DNA of 39,267 nt from NCBI GenBank assembly GCA_009663005.1, contig CM018899.1:8475994-8515260 (forward strand), given 5' to 3'. The stretch comes from Actinidia chinensis. Taxonomy: Eukaryota; Streptophyta; Magnoliopsida; Ericales; Actinidiaceae. Within the stretch, counting starts at the first letter, position 1. The number at the start of each line of letters is the position of its first letter. The position numbers and the translations under genes were made by a program. The notes beneath the pieces are model-generated. The model was not told the DNA's origin. It did no database searches and saw only the letters and a program-made list of their open reading frames with translations. Positions 30,021-39,267 of this stretch are shown here, in pieces.

Positions 30021-31677
30021 TTATTGAGTCAATACCTCGTTTTGATGATAACAATAGTGATATTAGGTGTAAATGTGTTAACTACGTGCAGTTCATGAGT
30101 ATTATGTTTTAGAGCTTACTTTGATTATGAAAACTGCAAACCCTTTCTTCCCCAAAAGTGTCGACACTTGGTCACCAGGTGTCGAACACTTGAAGACTTG
30201 AAGCCGAATTGATTCAATCAAATAAAAGTCTTAACACATGGAGAACATCGTGAATCACACTAGATTACGGTCATGAAGTTCATACACATCCACGGGAATA
30301 CATCTTTGAAGAACTTGAAGTTATTGGTTTCTCAAAAAGCCAGGAATCAAAGAAACACATTCTGGCGAGAAGTGTCGACACATGGTTTCAAGGTGTTGAC
30401 ACATTCGTAGTTAAAGTGTCGATACCTGAACACAGTTAGCCAAAAAAAAATTTTCTGAAATAAAAGTGTTGACACATGATTTTTATAGTTATTGACCTAG
30501 TCAAGAAACAAGCAAATTGAAATAATTTGGAGAGTCGACACATTGTGGAATTGTCGACACATGAAGACAGTGCCCAAACTTGAGAAGTGTCGACACATAG
30601 TTATGAAGTGTCGATACATGAAAACAGAAGCTAAAATTGAGAAATGGATGATCAGTGGCGACCCAATGATATTTGTGTCACACATAGCATTAGGCAAAAC
30701 TTTTAAAACTATGAAAAGTGGTGAACACCTAAAGATGAAACTAAATAAAATTTATTGAGAAACTGCATTCGAATCTAGATGCAAATATATTGGTTATAGA
30801 GATCTAAAATATGGAAACATTTTGAGTTTATCTTCAAGATCTTGAATTCATATTTCCAATGAGACTAAATTCATGACCAAACTCGAAGTATTGAGAGTTA
30901 TGATCAAAGAACGATGCATATTTTTTGGGAAAATTTGTAGCCAACTTCAGAGCAAATTTATCTCCAATCTTCAGAAGTCCAAATGAAAAAATTTTTGACC
31001 TATTCCAACGCACACAAACGGTGTTTTTTTAATTTCCAAGTAACGAAGAAGTAATGCTAATTTACTAAAGCTGACATCAAAACTGAATCTATTGAAAAGT
31101 GTTGAACACTCTGAATAAGTGTTCGCCACCAACCTTTGGGCTATACACGGCTCTATTTTTTGAAATGGTTGAGAGATACAAATCTGGCATTAATTGATCC
31201 CCAACTACCTTCAAACTACTATATCTACTACTTCAGGCCATTAATACATATCTCCAACCACATTTATGGGTTGAACAACAATACTTATAATATGGATTGT
31301 CATCAAGAGTTTCAATTTGCTATTCTCTCAAAATTCCTCTTATTCAACCAATTTAGCTATCCCTCTCCTATGCTACTCTTCATAGCGAGTTCTATCAACT
31401 TGTATCCTCTCTTCGTACACTTATATCCTGAGTGAGAGTTTTTGAGTGTTTTTTTCTCGTAAAACCAAACACTTGGAGATTTGAGTGTTCCTCTTGTAAA
31501 AGCCAAACACTGGAAGTTTAAGTGGAACTTTGAACAAACCATTTGTAAGTTGAGTGAATTTTTGGACAAAATCACTTATGTAAAAAGTGAGCTGATCACT
31601 AGAAATTAGCCTCCACTTTATAATTGTTGTTGCAAATAGTTGAAAGAAGATCTTGCGAAAGTCCCTTGGGAGACAGT
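30021..31677 (+). mobile_element. Sirevirus-like copia LTR 'C', first part
   Basis: It starts about TTATTGAGTCAATACCTCGT then TTTGATGATAACAA, a frequent start of plant Sirevirus-type LTRs. It contains GTGTCGACAC repeats (30158-30617). Towards 31660 GCGAAAGTCCCTTGGGAGAC is the usual sequence before the R region. It is cut at 31677 by a gypsy-type LTR and resumes at about 35959. It is the 5' LTR of the element whose gag starts near 36180. The exact first base is uncertain by a few positions. Confidence 0.7.
30158..30617 (+). repeat. GTGTCGACAC palindrome repeats in LTR C
   Basis: The 10-base palindrome GTGTCGACAC is exact at 30158-30167, 30372-30381 and 30587-30596, with near copies at about 30180, 30393, 30415, 30464, 30534, 30551 and 30608. 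Most are followed by ATG or TTG. Spacing is irregular. The position in the LTR corresponds to the repeat blocks of LTRs A and B. Confidence 0.8.
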
Positions 31678-33951
31678 TGTAACGCCCCGACCGGACGCTC
31701 GCAGGCTCCACGCGTCGCCGGGTGGCTTCACAAAAACCATTTTCATGCCAATGCCCTTTAAAAGGTTCTTTTTCTCGTTTCCTTAAAAAACTTTCTTTTC
31801 GTGTGCGAAGCGAAACTTGTATATTGTTTTCGGGAGGGCCATGAAAATTCAATATTAAATTCATCCATTCAAAACACGTGTCCCCTAACGATAGAGAGAC
31901 TATACCTGTTCTAAAACATTCATAACATAAGTACATACATTACATATTCAAAAGGCCTCAAGTACTCTAGACCGGGCTATACTACATAATTCGTTATTCT
32001 CGATACATATCATTGACCTAATCTATTTTTAAATATTACATCATTCAAAACAGATTTCGAAGCGTGTTCTCTTCTCCTCCTCTCGATCTACTCCACTTTT
32101 CTTGTCTTTGTTTCCTGAAACATATTAGAACAATATTCCCTAAGCAAGGTTGTTTAGCCGTGTAACCATAATCTCTAATATAGGTTTTGCCTACATATCA
32201 AAACATACAAAATACCATGGTAAATGCGTATAACATAACATAACATAGCATAGCATAATAGAAAATATTGGTTTCTTTCGAAATAAATTGAATCAAAATT
32301 CGTGCTTGAAAAACCACGTCCCCGCCTTTATCGGGTAAAATCATATCGTTACAAATGACTATCTGGATAGTCAACAAATTAAAAAAAAAATTGAATATAC
32401 TTTGCATTAATGACCCTCCCGTCCTTATCGGTTTTGATAACTTGATTTCCACACCCCCTGAGTCAGGGTATATCGGGCCGAGTTACCTTCTCAAAAGGTA
32501 AAACATGATGGTAATATAGGCGTATATATACAAATCTTTTCGAAATATTCTCATCTAAGCTATGGATTTGAATTGCATAATGTAAAAATAATTTTAAAAA
32601 TAACATTATCATAGTATAAAGAGTAATTTATACCTAGCCTTAGAGAGTAGGGTCTTACTTTTTGCGTTTGTGTTGGCGCTACTCTCGTGTTGTCCGTGAT
32701 CTCTAGGCTATTTGGATGAATTTCTATACATTTCATTTATTGACAGATGATTAGTATTAGACCCCTTTGCTTACGTGTTTATAATGTAATTAAGTTTATT
32801 TACTAAGTACTAGTCTAACCATGAATGTTTTGGTTGTTCATAGATTAGTGTTCTTCTTTAGTTTTCTGTAAACTTTTCAACCACAACCGTTTTGACCATT
32901 TTTCTCATCGGTTTGAGAAAAGTCAACCTGGTTGGAATTGATCAGTTAGTGTTAAAAAAAATAGTCAACCGGTTAAGAAAAATAAGTTCAACCTTTTTGG
33001 GCTGATCAGTAACTTAAAAAAATGTTCACCGATTGAGAAAAACAAAGTTCCACCGGTTTGAACGTGAAAAACGGAAACTCAATTTTCTATCCAAACTTCG
33101 AATCCTATTTTGGGCTATCTAACGTTGAAATTTGAAATATACTTTATGCAAACATTGTAAGTCTTGAAATATCTATCGAAGCACTTGAATCGACTCAAAA
33201 TGTTTTTGTATAAAGAAATTAGGCAAAAATACGAACAGTAGTTTTTTGCAACAAAACATAGCATAATATGGTTGGATTCTTGATCTAAAAATGGCACCCC
33301 GTGCCATATTTTCATGATATTTATGAACTTTACTATGATCAAGTATAACTCTCCATCGTATAGCCTTTAAATACTTCTTAATCAAAAAGATACGTATGAA
33401 CAAAGAAAATACCTGAGATTAACTTGTGAAGTTCGTGGTGAATTTCCTAACTTTTTCCTTCTCTTTATCCTTTTATTTTCTGATTTTCTTTCTTATTCTT
33501 CCTCCCTCCTCCCTCTCTTGCTCAAAGTAAATTCTCTTCTCTTTCTATCTTTCTCCTTTTCTCTTCCATTTTCTTTTCTTTTTCTTCGTCTTATTTCCCT
33601 CCCTCTCTTGCGTGTTCAGTCCGTAACAAGAAATGCTGGGACAGTGATGGGGTGAGGGATTGGATGGGGATTGTTGGGGGATTGGATGGAGTGGTTGGAT
33701 AATTTGTGGGATTTGACTATTTGGGGGCTTGGTTCATAAGGACACACGGATAAGTTACACCACTATTTTGGTCCCTTTGACCGCACATAATTTTATTCAT
33801 ACATCCTTTGACATGTGTTTTTTTTCTGTTACGCTTTAACAGAAATTGTTCTATTTTCGTAAAATTTCTGAGAATTATAAATAATATATGGAACATAACA
33901 TGTATTATTTTCACTAAATGACATATATTTTACTACTTTGTATCTGTCATG
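31678..33951 (+). mobile_element. Gypsy-type solo LTR inserted in LTR C (first part)
   Basis: It starts TGTAACGCCCCGACCGG, a typical start of plant Ty3/gypsy (Tekay-like) LTRs. Internal features include TATCGG-containing segments (32333, 32427, 32471) and a CT-rich stretch at 33460-33600. After the Helitron (33952-35858) the sequence continues to ATTTTACA at about 35958, a plausible LTR end. No gypsy protein domain is present, so a solo LTR is most likely. Open frames inside (for example 31421-31936 minus, which also spans its border) are not genes. Confidence 0.6.
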
Positions 33952-33959
33952 TCTATACT

Positions 33960-33971
33960 ATATAATAATAT

Positions 33972-34025
<54 letters not shown>

Positions 34026-34032
34026 TATAAAT
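33960..34032. repeat. (TA)n microsatellite in the Helitron 5' end
   Basis: Nearly uninterrupted TA for about 70 bases, apparently expanded from the TATAATAATA of the Helitron start. The minus-strand Helitron has no expansion there. Confidence 0.9.
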
Positions 34033-34673
34033 CAGGACTTTAGTTTGAATCCAAACTCTATCTCTCGCGATCTACGGCTGAATTCATTTGAGTTGATCTC
34101 AACGGCTCGATTTTACTTGAAATTATTTTTGTTCCCTCTCAAAACTATCACTTTCACTCTTTCTCTCTCCTCTATCACTCTCACTTTATCTCTATCTCTC
34201 ATTATAACTTTCCTCTTTTGAGTGGACCTACACAACTTTATTTTTTTCTCATTTTTAATTTTTTATTTAATAAATTTTTTTATTATTTGTTAAAATTTTT
34301 AATATATTATAATTATTTTGACGATAAGGAGCCTAAAAATATAAAAAAATATTTTATTTAAAGATAAAATAAATAATTTTTTTTTGTAATGAATTTTCTC
34401 TTAATTTGATAATATTTATAATTTTTATATTTCCTTTTTTATTAAGGAAAGGAGAAAAGTATATCAATATTGATTAATTGGTAAAAAACTTTACTACAAC
34501 GATAAAATTTAAAAATAAGCAAAAAAAAAAATTACTTCAAATAGAAGGAAAGTCAGTCAATTTTATTTAATTACTTTTTTTATATTATTAAATTAATTTG
34601 CCCATGAATATTGTAAAAATATTTGGGTAAAAAATAACATATTTAAATAAATTTTCATAATAGGGAAAAAAAA

Positions 34674-35858
34674 TCTATAATATAAAACACACATATTTTA
34701 AATTTCTAAACAATACAAATCATAATTCGTTTGAATCCAAAATCTATTTCTCACTATCTAACGGCGAAATCAATTGAATTGGGATCTAACGGCTAGATTT
34801 CACCTCAAATTATTTTTTCCGCCCAAAAATATTACTTTCAACTCTCTCTCCTCCCATTATTTCACTTTCTCTCTCCCTCATAACCTCTCACTCTCGTTTC
34901 CTCCCATCACTTTCACATTCAATCATTTTATTAATACTTTTTTTAATATCCTTTATTTTTATTTTTTTTACTTTTACTTTTGAATTTTTATATAATTTTT
35001 TTATATAAATTTTATAACTCTTTATTTCTTTTCTATTAATAACCCCTGTTCTTTTATTTTTTTATTTTTACTTTCACTTTTTATTTTTAATAAAAAAAAT
35101 TATAAAAAATTAATTTCTTTCTTTTGGAGGGATATGATGAGAAATTATGTTCTGAATCTTATGCAATGTTTGAAATTACTACTGTATTGATACGTTAAAA
35201 AAATTATTATTTTTTTTATATATTTTTATGATAAATAAAATCTAAAAATACATTATTAATTTTTCAAGAATAGGTCTCAATAACAATAACATATAACTAT
35301 CATCATCAAATTTTTAAAAAAATATAAAAATTTTGATCCATAATTTTTTTTTTCTTTTATAAAAAACCCTTAAGGTGAGAGTAAAAAAGTTATAAATAAA
35401 GTGGTTATAAACTTTTAGAATGAAAGTAAAAAGAAAAAAAACAAAAATTAAGGATATTAAAAGAAAAAAAATAAAGGAGTTTATAAAATTTTATCATATT
35501 TTTTTTTAGATATAAAAATTCAGTAGTAAAAGTAAAATAAAATAATAAAGGGTATTGAAAAAAAGAATAAAAATAATTGAAATATAAAATTTGTCGTTTG
35601 AGAATAGAAGGTAACAAATTGACATCGACGAGGGGGTTGGGGGATGTCATGGGTCGAAAAACAGTTCTCTTATTTAGTTTTATAGAGTAGATTAGTTAGT
35701 TTACATTAGTTAATTTTCTAAGAAATTACTGAGAGCTACTTTATTTATGATATTTTTTTTTATTTATTTTTTTATTATTCTTCTAGAAGAATCATCAAAA
35801 TTAATAAAAAAAATTTATTTTTTTTTGTGTAGTGCCCCGTGGCACGGGTACTTACTAG
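34674..35858 (+). mobile_element. Inner Helitron (second head to shared 3' end)
   Basis: It starts after A at 34673 with TC and ends CTAG before T at 35859, which obeys the A|T insertion rule better than the outer head. Its opening block (TTTGAATCCAAA..ATCTAACGGC..GGGATCTAACGGCTAGATTTC) is a diverged copy of 34020-34140. The interior is AT-rich with no cargo gene recognised. Confidence 0.5.
35832..35858 (+). other. Helitron 3' terminus with hairpin
   Basis: Six-base stem CCCGTG (35836-35841) and CACGGG (35843-35848), six bases, then CTAG. Helitron 3' ends have such a hairpin about 5-12 bases before CTRR. Confidence 0.8.
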
Positions 35859-35860
35859 TA

Positions 35861-35863
<3 letters not shown>

Positions 35864-35901
<38 letters not shown>

Positions 35902-35911
35902 ATATATATAT
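35864..35911. repeat. (TA)n microsatellite just after the Helitron
   Basis: TA repeat with one ATAATAATA break, directly 3' of CTAG|TATC. Confidence 0.9.
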
Positions 35912-35958
35912 TAATTTTAAAGAAAAATTTTAAATATCTTAAAGTTTGAAATTTTACA

Positions 35959-36161
35959 CATAGATCACACGTGTATCGAATCTGGGTAATCTTTGTTTTT
36001 CTTATTATGCCTTTGGGCTTTTTATTTGATTATTGTTTTATATTGCATTGCATATAATTGATCTTTGCTGGATTGAACGAGATTAGTTTTAATTAATCAT
36101 AATTTCTATTAATTTAGAAAAACCCAATTCAAACCCCTCTTGATTTGTCTTTTAGGCCACA
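35959..36161 (+). mobile_element. LTR 'C', last part
   Basis: After the nested insertions, GTATCGAATCTGGGTAATCT (about 35972) starts the R/U5-like end. AATTTAGAAAAACCCAATTC then AAACCCCTCTTGATTTG ends at GGCCACA (36161), the usual close of Sirevirus-type LTRs. GAGTGATGCC follows and may be what remains of a primer-binding site. Confidence 0.6.
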
Positions 36162-36179
36162 GAGTGATGCCATTGAAGA

Positions 36180-37200
36180 GAAAAAAAAATCTTATGACAA
36201 AAATGAGTCTTGATTGCTCGGATCCTCTGCCACATGAGATCACTTTGAAAAGACATGAAAAAAATACTGAAAGCAAGAAAAAAAAGTAAATTGCTTTCTA
36301 GATTTCATCATCACAAGCCAATGAAGAATCAAAGATGATGATAATAGCGATGCAGATAGGCTCTCTTGAAAAGAAGATTAACAAAATGTTCAAGAGAGTC
36401 AATTTTCCAGAAGACAAGAAGAAGGGAATTTCGGACAAAGAAGAAAAATCAAAAAAATATCGTATCATTTGTTTGGAGTGCCAGGGAGCCGGGACATATC
36501 AAAATTGATTGCGCTAAGCTCCACAAAGGACTCAGAAGAGACAAGAGGAATGTCAAACAAAAATTTAAAAAATTCATAAAATTTTGAGTTTGGGAAAAAA
36601 AGTGACCTTGATACGTTCGATATAAATCCAGAGATCAAGAAAGTGGCAAAATCTTTTTCTCGTTGCTAAGGAAGAATAAGTCGATAGGTATTCTTACGAA
36701 TCCAACTCATTTGAATTAATTACAAAATGCATATTATTCCTTGTATTCTAATCATTAAAAAATAACATCAAAAATGGCTTGTATAAACAGTTGCAATCTT
36801 TAATCTTGAAATGATGAATTCAAGAAGTCATTCTACTAGATTATAAAATGAATGATGACCTGAAATGCCAAATTTTAGATTTAACTCTATGCCTGAAAAA
36901 ATTCACTCACGGCAAAGAATCTAATCTACTTCTCGATCTTAAAATGTGTGTATGACCGTGTCGGGATTGGATACAAACCACTAAGAAACAAAAATTTTAC
37001 AAAAATATTTTTGTAAAGCATCTCCACCTCACGCACCAAATTCCTGTGCACATATTGCCAATAATGTTGCCATATTTCAATTCTGTCTTGTAATGTAAAG
37101 AATATGCTGAAAAGGGAATAAAAATAATTATGGGTTCGCCTAAAAATTGGAACTAACATCCAAGGATCCAATAAGATTTGAGTACCAAAGACAATGGCTA
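36180..37200 (+). pseudogene. gag: Copia gag remnant with two zinc knuckles (second element)
   Basis: The first knuckle lies at 36470-36511: CLECQG is read in one frame and GHIKIDC in the next, because one extra G sits in between. It matches the CX2CX4HX4C pattern and is followed by the usual KLHKGLRRDKRN. Further on, LNDDLK-type coil, DRVGIGYKP (about 36953-36980) and a second decayed knuckle (CTYC at 37047-37058, then HIS, then KNMLKRE at about 37095-37115) follow the order seen in long plant copia gags. Stops and shifts prevent translation. It is the reading order of LTR, gag, pol that ties it to LTR C. Confidence 0.8.
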
Positions 37201-37700
37201 AAACTCTCCGTGTTATGTAATCAGAGAGGTTAGGATGTTCTTTGGATATGGATGCTCAAGACATATGACCGGAAATAATTCATTTTTGACCATCTCTATC
37301 TTCAAAGGATGGTGCGTATGTAAACCACATTTGGAATAATAGCACGGGCAAAAATTCCATCGGTATAGGTAATGTTTTTAAAGGAACCTTTCCTCTTATC
37401 TTGAAAATGTCTTGCTTGTTAATGGTTGAAGCATAATTTACTTAACTAAGTCAATTATGTAAATAACGAAATACGAGTTATCTTTATAAATATTCATGCA
37501 CCATATAAAACATAAATGACCACAAATATTATTTATTGGCCAAAAATTCAAATGTGTATATCTTTAAACTTGACGATGTTGCCTCCTTGATGAACTTAAT
37601 TTTGCATAAGCCATGAATGATAATGTTGACTATGGCATAAAGATTTGGACATGCTGCTCAATGGACCTTATTTTCAAAACTTTTCAAAAAGAAATTAGTT
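37201..37700 (+). pseudogene. pol: Copia protease and pre-integrase remnant (second element)
   Basis: GCSRHMTG (about 37249-37272) follows LDM; the active-site DSG is damaged by the loss of one base in the Ser codon. ENVLLVNG (37402-37425) with a one-stop interruption is the protease end, and LWHK..GHA near 37629-37655 belongs to the pre-integrase zinc region. NVYIFKLDDVAS (about 37551-37586) sits between them in the right place. Confidence 0.8.
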
Positions 37701-38560
37701 ATATTTATTGGTTTAACCTACCGAAAATGTCTTGTTCGAAAAGATAACTTTTTTGGAGCATGACAACAAAGAAAAAAAATCTTTAAACTAAAAATATTGT
37801 TTTCACTTTAGGCCTTACATTTATACAATATGATTAATTGGTACTTTTAGGATGATGATTCCTTGGTGATAAATTATCGTTACTGTAGTAGTTGATGATT
37901 TCTCAAAGATTTAATGGGTCTATTCCCATCTCATAAGGATGACATTCCCTTCGTTTTTCAAAATTATGTTGTCATCATTCAAAAATGGTAGGATTTTGCC
38001 TATTTTCAAATAAATATTAGACCAATTATGGTAGAGAACTTAAAAATTGTCCGTTTGCTAATTTTGTGATGACCATGGTATCGGACATCACTTCTCGCCT
38101 CCTAGAATCCCTCAAGAAAATGGGAGTTGTTTGGGAGAGGAAGAATATGACTCTAGAAGATGATGGCTAGGACCATACTTTGCAAAAACTCTCTACTCTC
38201 TACAACATATTTTTAGACCGAAGCTGTAACAACACCACATTTTTTATCATAAATCTTGTCATGATTAGGCCAATTTGAAAGAAACGCTTATGAACTATGA
38301 AAAGAGAAAGATTAATTGATATTATCCATGCAATTTGTCTGCAAATATTTTGTTTCTAAATATTACCGTCAACGATAACTTAGGCAAGTTCGATTCCAAA
38401 AGCGAATGGAGCTATTTTCTTAGTTATTCAACTACAACAAATCATTTTGAGTTTTTAACAAACATACTTTAGTAGTTGAAGATCGATTTTGTGGCTTTTA
38501 ATGAATCTATGATCTCTCTTTCAAGATGTTTCAAGGATTAGGATTTGATGAAAGTAATGG
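37701..38560 (+). pseudogene. pol: Copia integrase remnant (second element)
   Basis: VVDDFSK (37887-37907) is part of the catalytic core. FCDDHGIGHHFSPPRIPQEN (38063-38122) precedes the last catalytic Glu region, where LGEEEYDSRR replaces the usual ERKNRTL pattern. NDNLGKFDSKS (about 38366-38398) followed by FLSYSTTT is the C-terminal GYS-type segment. Stops and frameshifts are frequent, and no large open frame remains. Confidence 0.85.
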
Positions 38561-38639
38561 ACAACTTGAAATTAACTAAAGAGTGAAGAGTCTCGAGAAG
38601 GAATGTTTTGAGAAAGAGCTTCACTAGAATAGTTTTATC

Positions 38640-39267
38640 TCAACTTGGATCACTCAGAGGCAAGGTGTGACAACTCCACTTCCAAAAGAATGACAGGTCG
38701 TTCACAACCATCCAACAGATCTCATGATATTTTGCTATCCTTCAAAGTTGGTAACACCACTAGATCCTTTAATAGAATATATGTGTCTCTTTTTTTTTTT
38801 TACATGTTTATCACAAATAAGCCAAGAATTTTTATAAATCAAATTTGATGAACATTGACTATTAGCATGTACGAATAACTTAATCATCTAAACAAATAAA
38901 GTTTCAGACCTAGTGCTATACTACCTAATCACTCTATAATAGGTGTCTAATGGGTATTTAAAACAAACTAGACAAAGTGGAATCATTGTTAATAATAAAC
39001 CTAAACTTGTTGTACAAGGATTAAACAGAGGAAGACATATTTTGATGAATCATTTGCTCCCGTGCAAGTCTATAAAAGCCATCCAAATTTTTGTTGCATT
39101 TGCATGCTATATGGACTTTAAACTTTCTCAATGGATGTTAAAAGTCTATTTTTAAATGTACACAATTATATAGGAAGCATATATTGCACAACCTCCCGAA
39201 TTTTCAACCACGTGTTTAACTTCCAAAAGCACTTTACGGCATGACCAAACAACCAAGAGTTTTGGTA
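38640..39267 (+). pseudogene. pol: Copia reverse transcriptase, start only, cut by window end
   Basis: HNHPTDLM (about 38706-38730) is the link between integrase and RT. GIIVNNKPKLVVQGLNR (38979-39029) and FVAFACYMDFKLSQ (about 39090-39131) are RT finger and palm motifs; KALYGMTKQPR (about 39226-39258) is the standard K(A/S)LYGLKQAPR box with an altered middle. The YVDD site, RNase H and 3' LTR would lie beyond 39267. Confidence 0.88.

Larger units (their letters stand above)
33952..35858 (+). mobile_element. Non-autonomous Helitron with two 5' heads
   Basis: It starts TCTATACTATATAATAATAT, passes through a TA microsatellite, then ATAAATCAGGACTTTAGTTTG and the family block (34020-34140). It ends with the hairpin CCCGTG-G-CACGGG (35836-35848) and TACTTACTAG|T at 35858. 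A second head, A|TCTATAATATAAAACACAC at 34674 followed by the same family block (34724-34835), lies inside. So either one Helitron inserted next to another, or the element gained a second 5' end. No Rep/helicase. The 5' flank base is G rather than A, so the first border is less certain. Confidence 0.65.

Noticed and set aside
30158..30617. Regular-looking short repeats resembling a CRISPR array
   Set aside because: Spacing is irregular, repeats are only 10 bases and palindromic, and the setting is a plant LTR.
31421..31936. 171-codon open frame on the minus strand
   Set aside because: It spans the junction between LTR C and the gypsy LTR, so it cannot be an ancestral gene; no domain was recognised.
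33949..34221. 90-codon open frame across the TA repeat
   Set aside because: Ile/Tyr-rich translation of a microsatellite and the Helitron 5' block.
35861..35940. A|TCTATATATA after the Helitron end, resembling another Helitron start
   Set aside because: It is followed by a plain TA microsatellite and not by the family block; probably chance.
1..39267. tRNA, rRNA or snoRNA genes
   Set aside because: No cloverleaf-type box pairs or conserved rRNA segments were noticed on either strand; a proper scan was not possible by eye.

Overview
The window looks like nuclear DNA from a flowering plant, probably a eudicot. It is very AT-rich and has no intact long gene. It is filled with decayed plant-type transposable elements: Ty1/copia and Ty3/gypsy-type LTR retrotransposons, Helitrons, foldback or MULE-like DNA elements and MITEs. 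No rRNA or tRNA gene, CRISPR array or bacterial-style operon was seen. Calls rest on reading motifs, terminal repeats and translated fragments by eye; no database search was made.

Layout. 1-8075 is gene-poor DNA. It holds a possible first exon with TATA box on the minus strand (313-408), a small MITE (1971-2240), a hAT-like non-autonomous element with inverted ends (3075-3698), a 1.45-kb MULE-like foldback element (4370-5822), and two short gene-like remnants (about 6038-6440 and 7440-7730). 8076-14100 is a gypsy-type LTR split by a nearly complete but broken copia element (8211-13259). That element has both LTRs, a primer-binding site, gag, protease, integrase, reverse transcriptase and RNase H remnants in order, and a polypurine tract. 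Its LTRs carry heat-shock-element-like arrays. 14100-17859 is mostly unassigned, with one small hairpin and one MITE.

17860-30020 reads as a head-to-tail stack of Sirevirus-like copia pieces on the plus strand: LTR 'A', a gag fragment, LTR 'B', a gag zinc-knuckle remnant, then a long AT-rich stretch with purine tracts. A minus-strand Helitron (23967-26876) interrupts it. This Helitron carries GC-richer, exon-like segments with splice-site-like borders and is the best candidate for captured host gene pieces.

30021-39267 is a second copia element on the plus strand, cut by the window end. Its 5' LTR ('C') starts near 30021, is interrupted by a gypsy-type solo LTR (31678 to about 35958), and resumes to 36161. 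The gypsy LTR is itself interrupted by a Helitron (33952-35858) related to the minus-strand one. Downstream come gag with two zinc knuckles, protease, integrase and the first part of reverse transcriptase, all frameshifted.

Nothing here appears to work as a living gene set. The interest lies in the nesting order, the Helitron cargo, the LTR regulatory motifs and the foldback structures.
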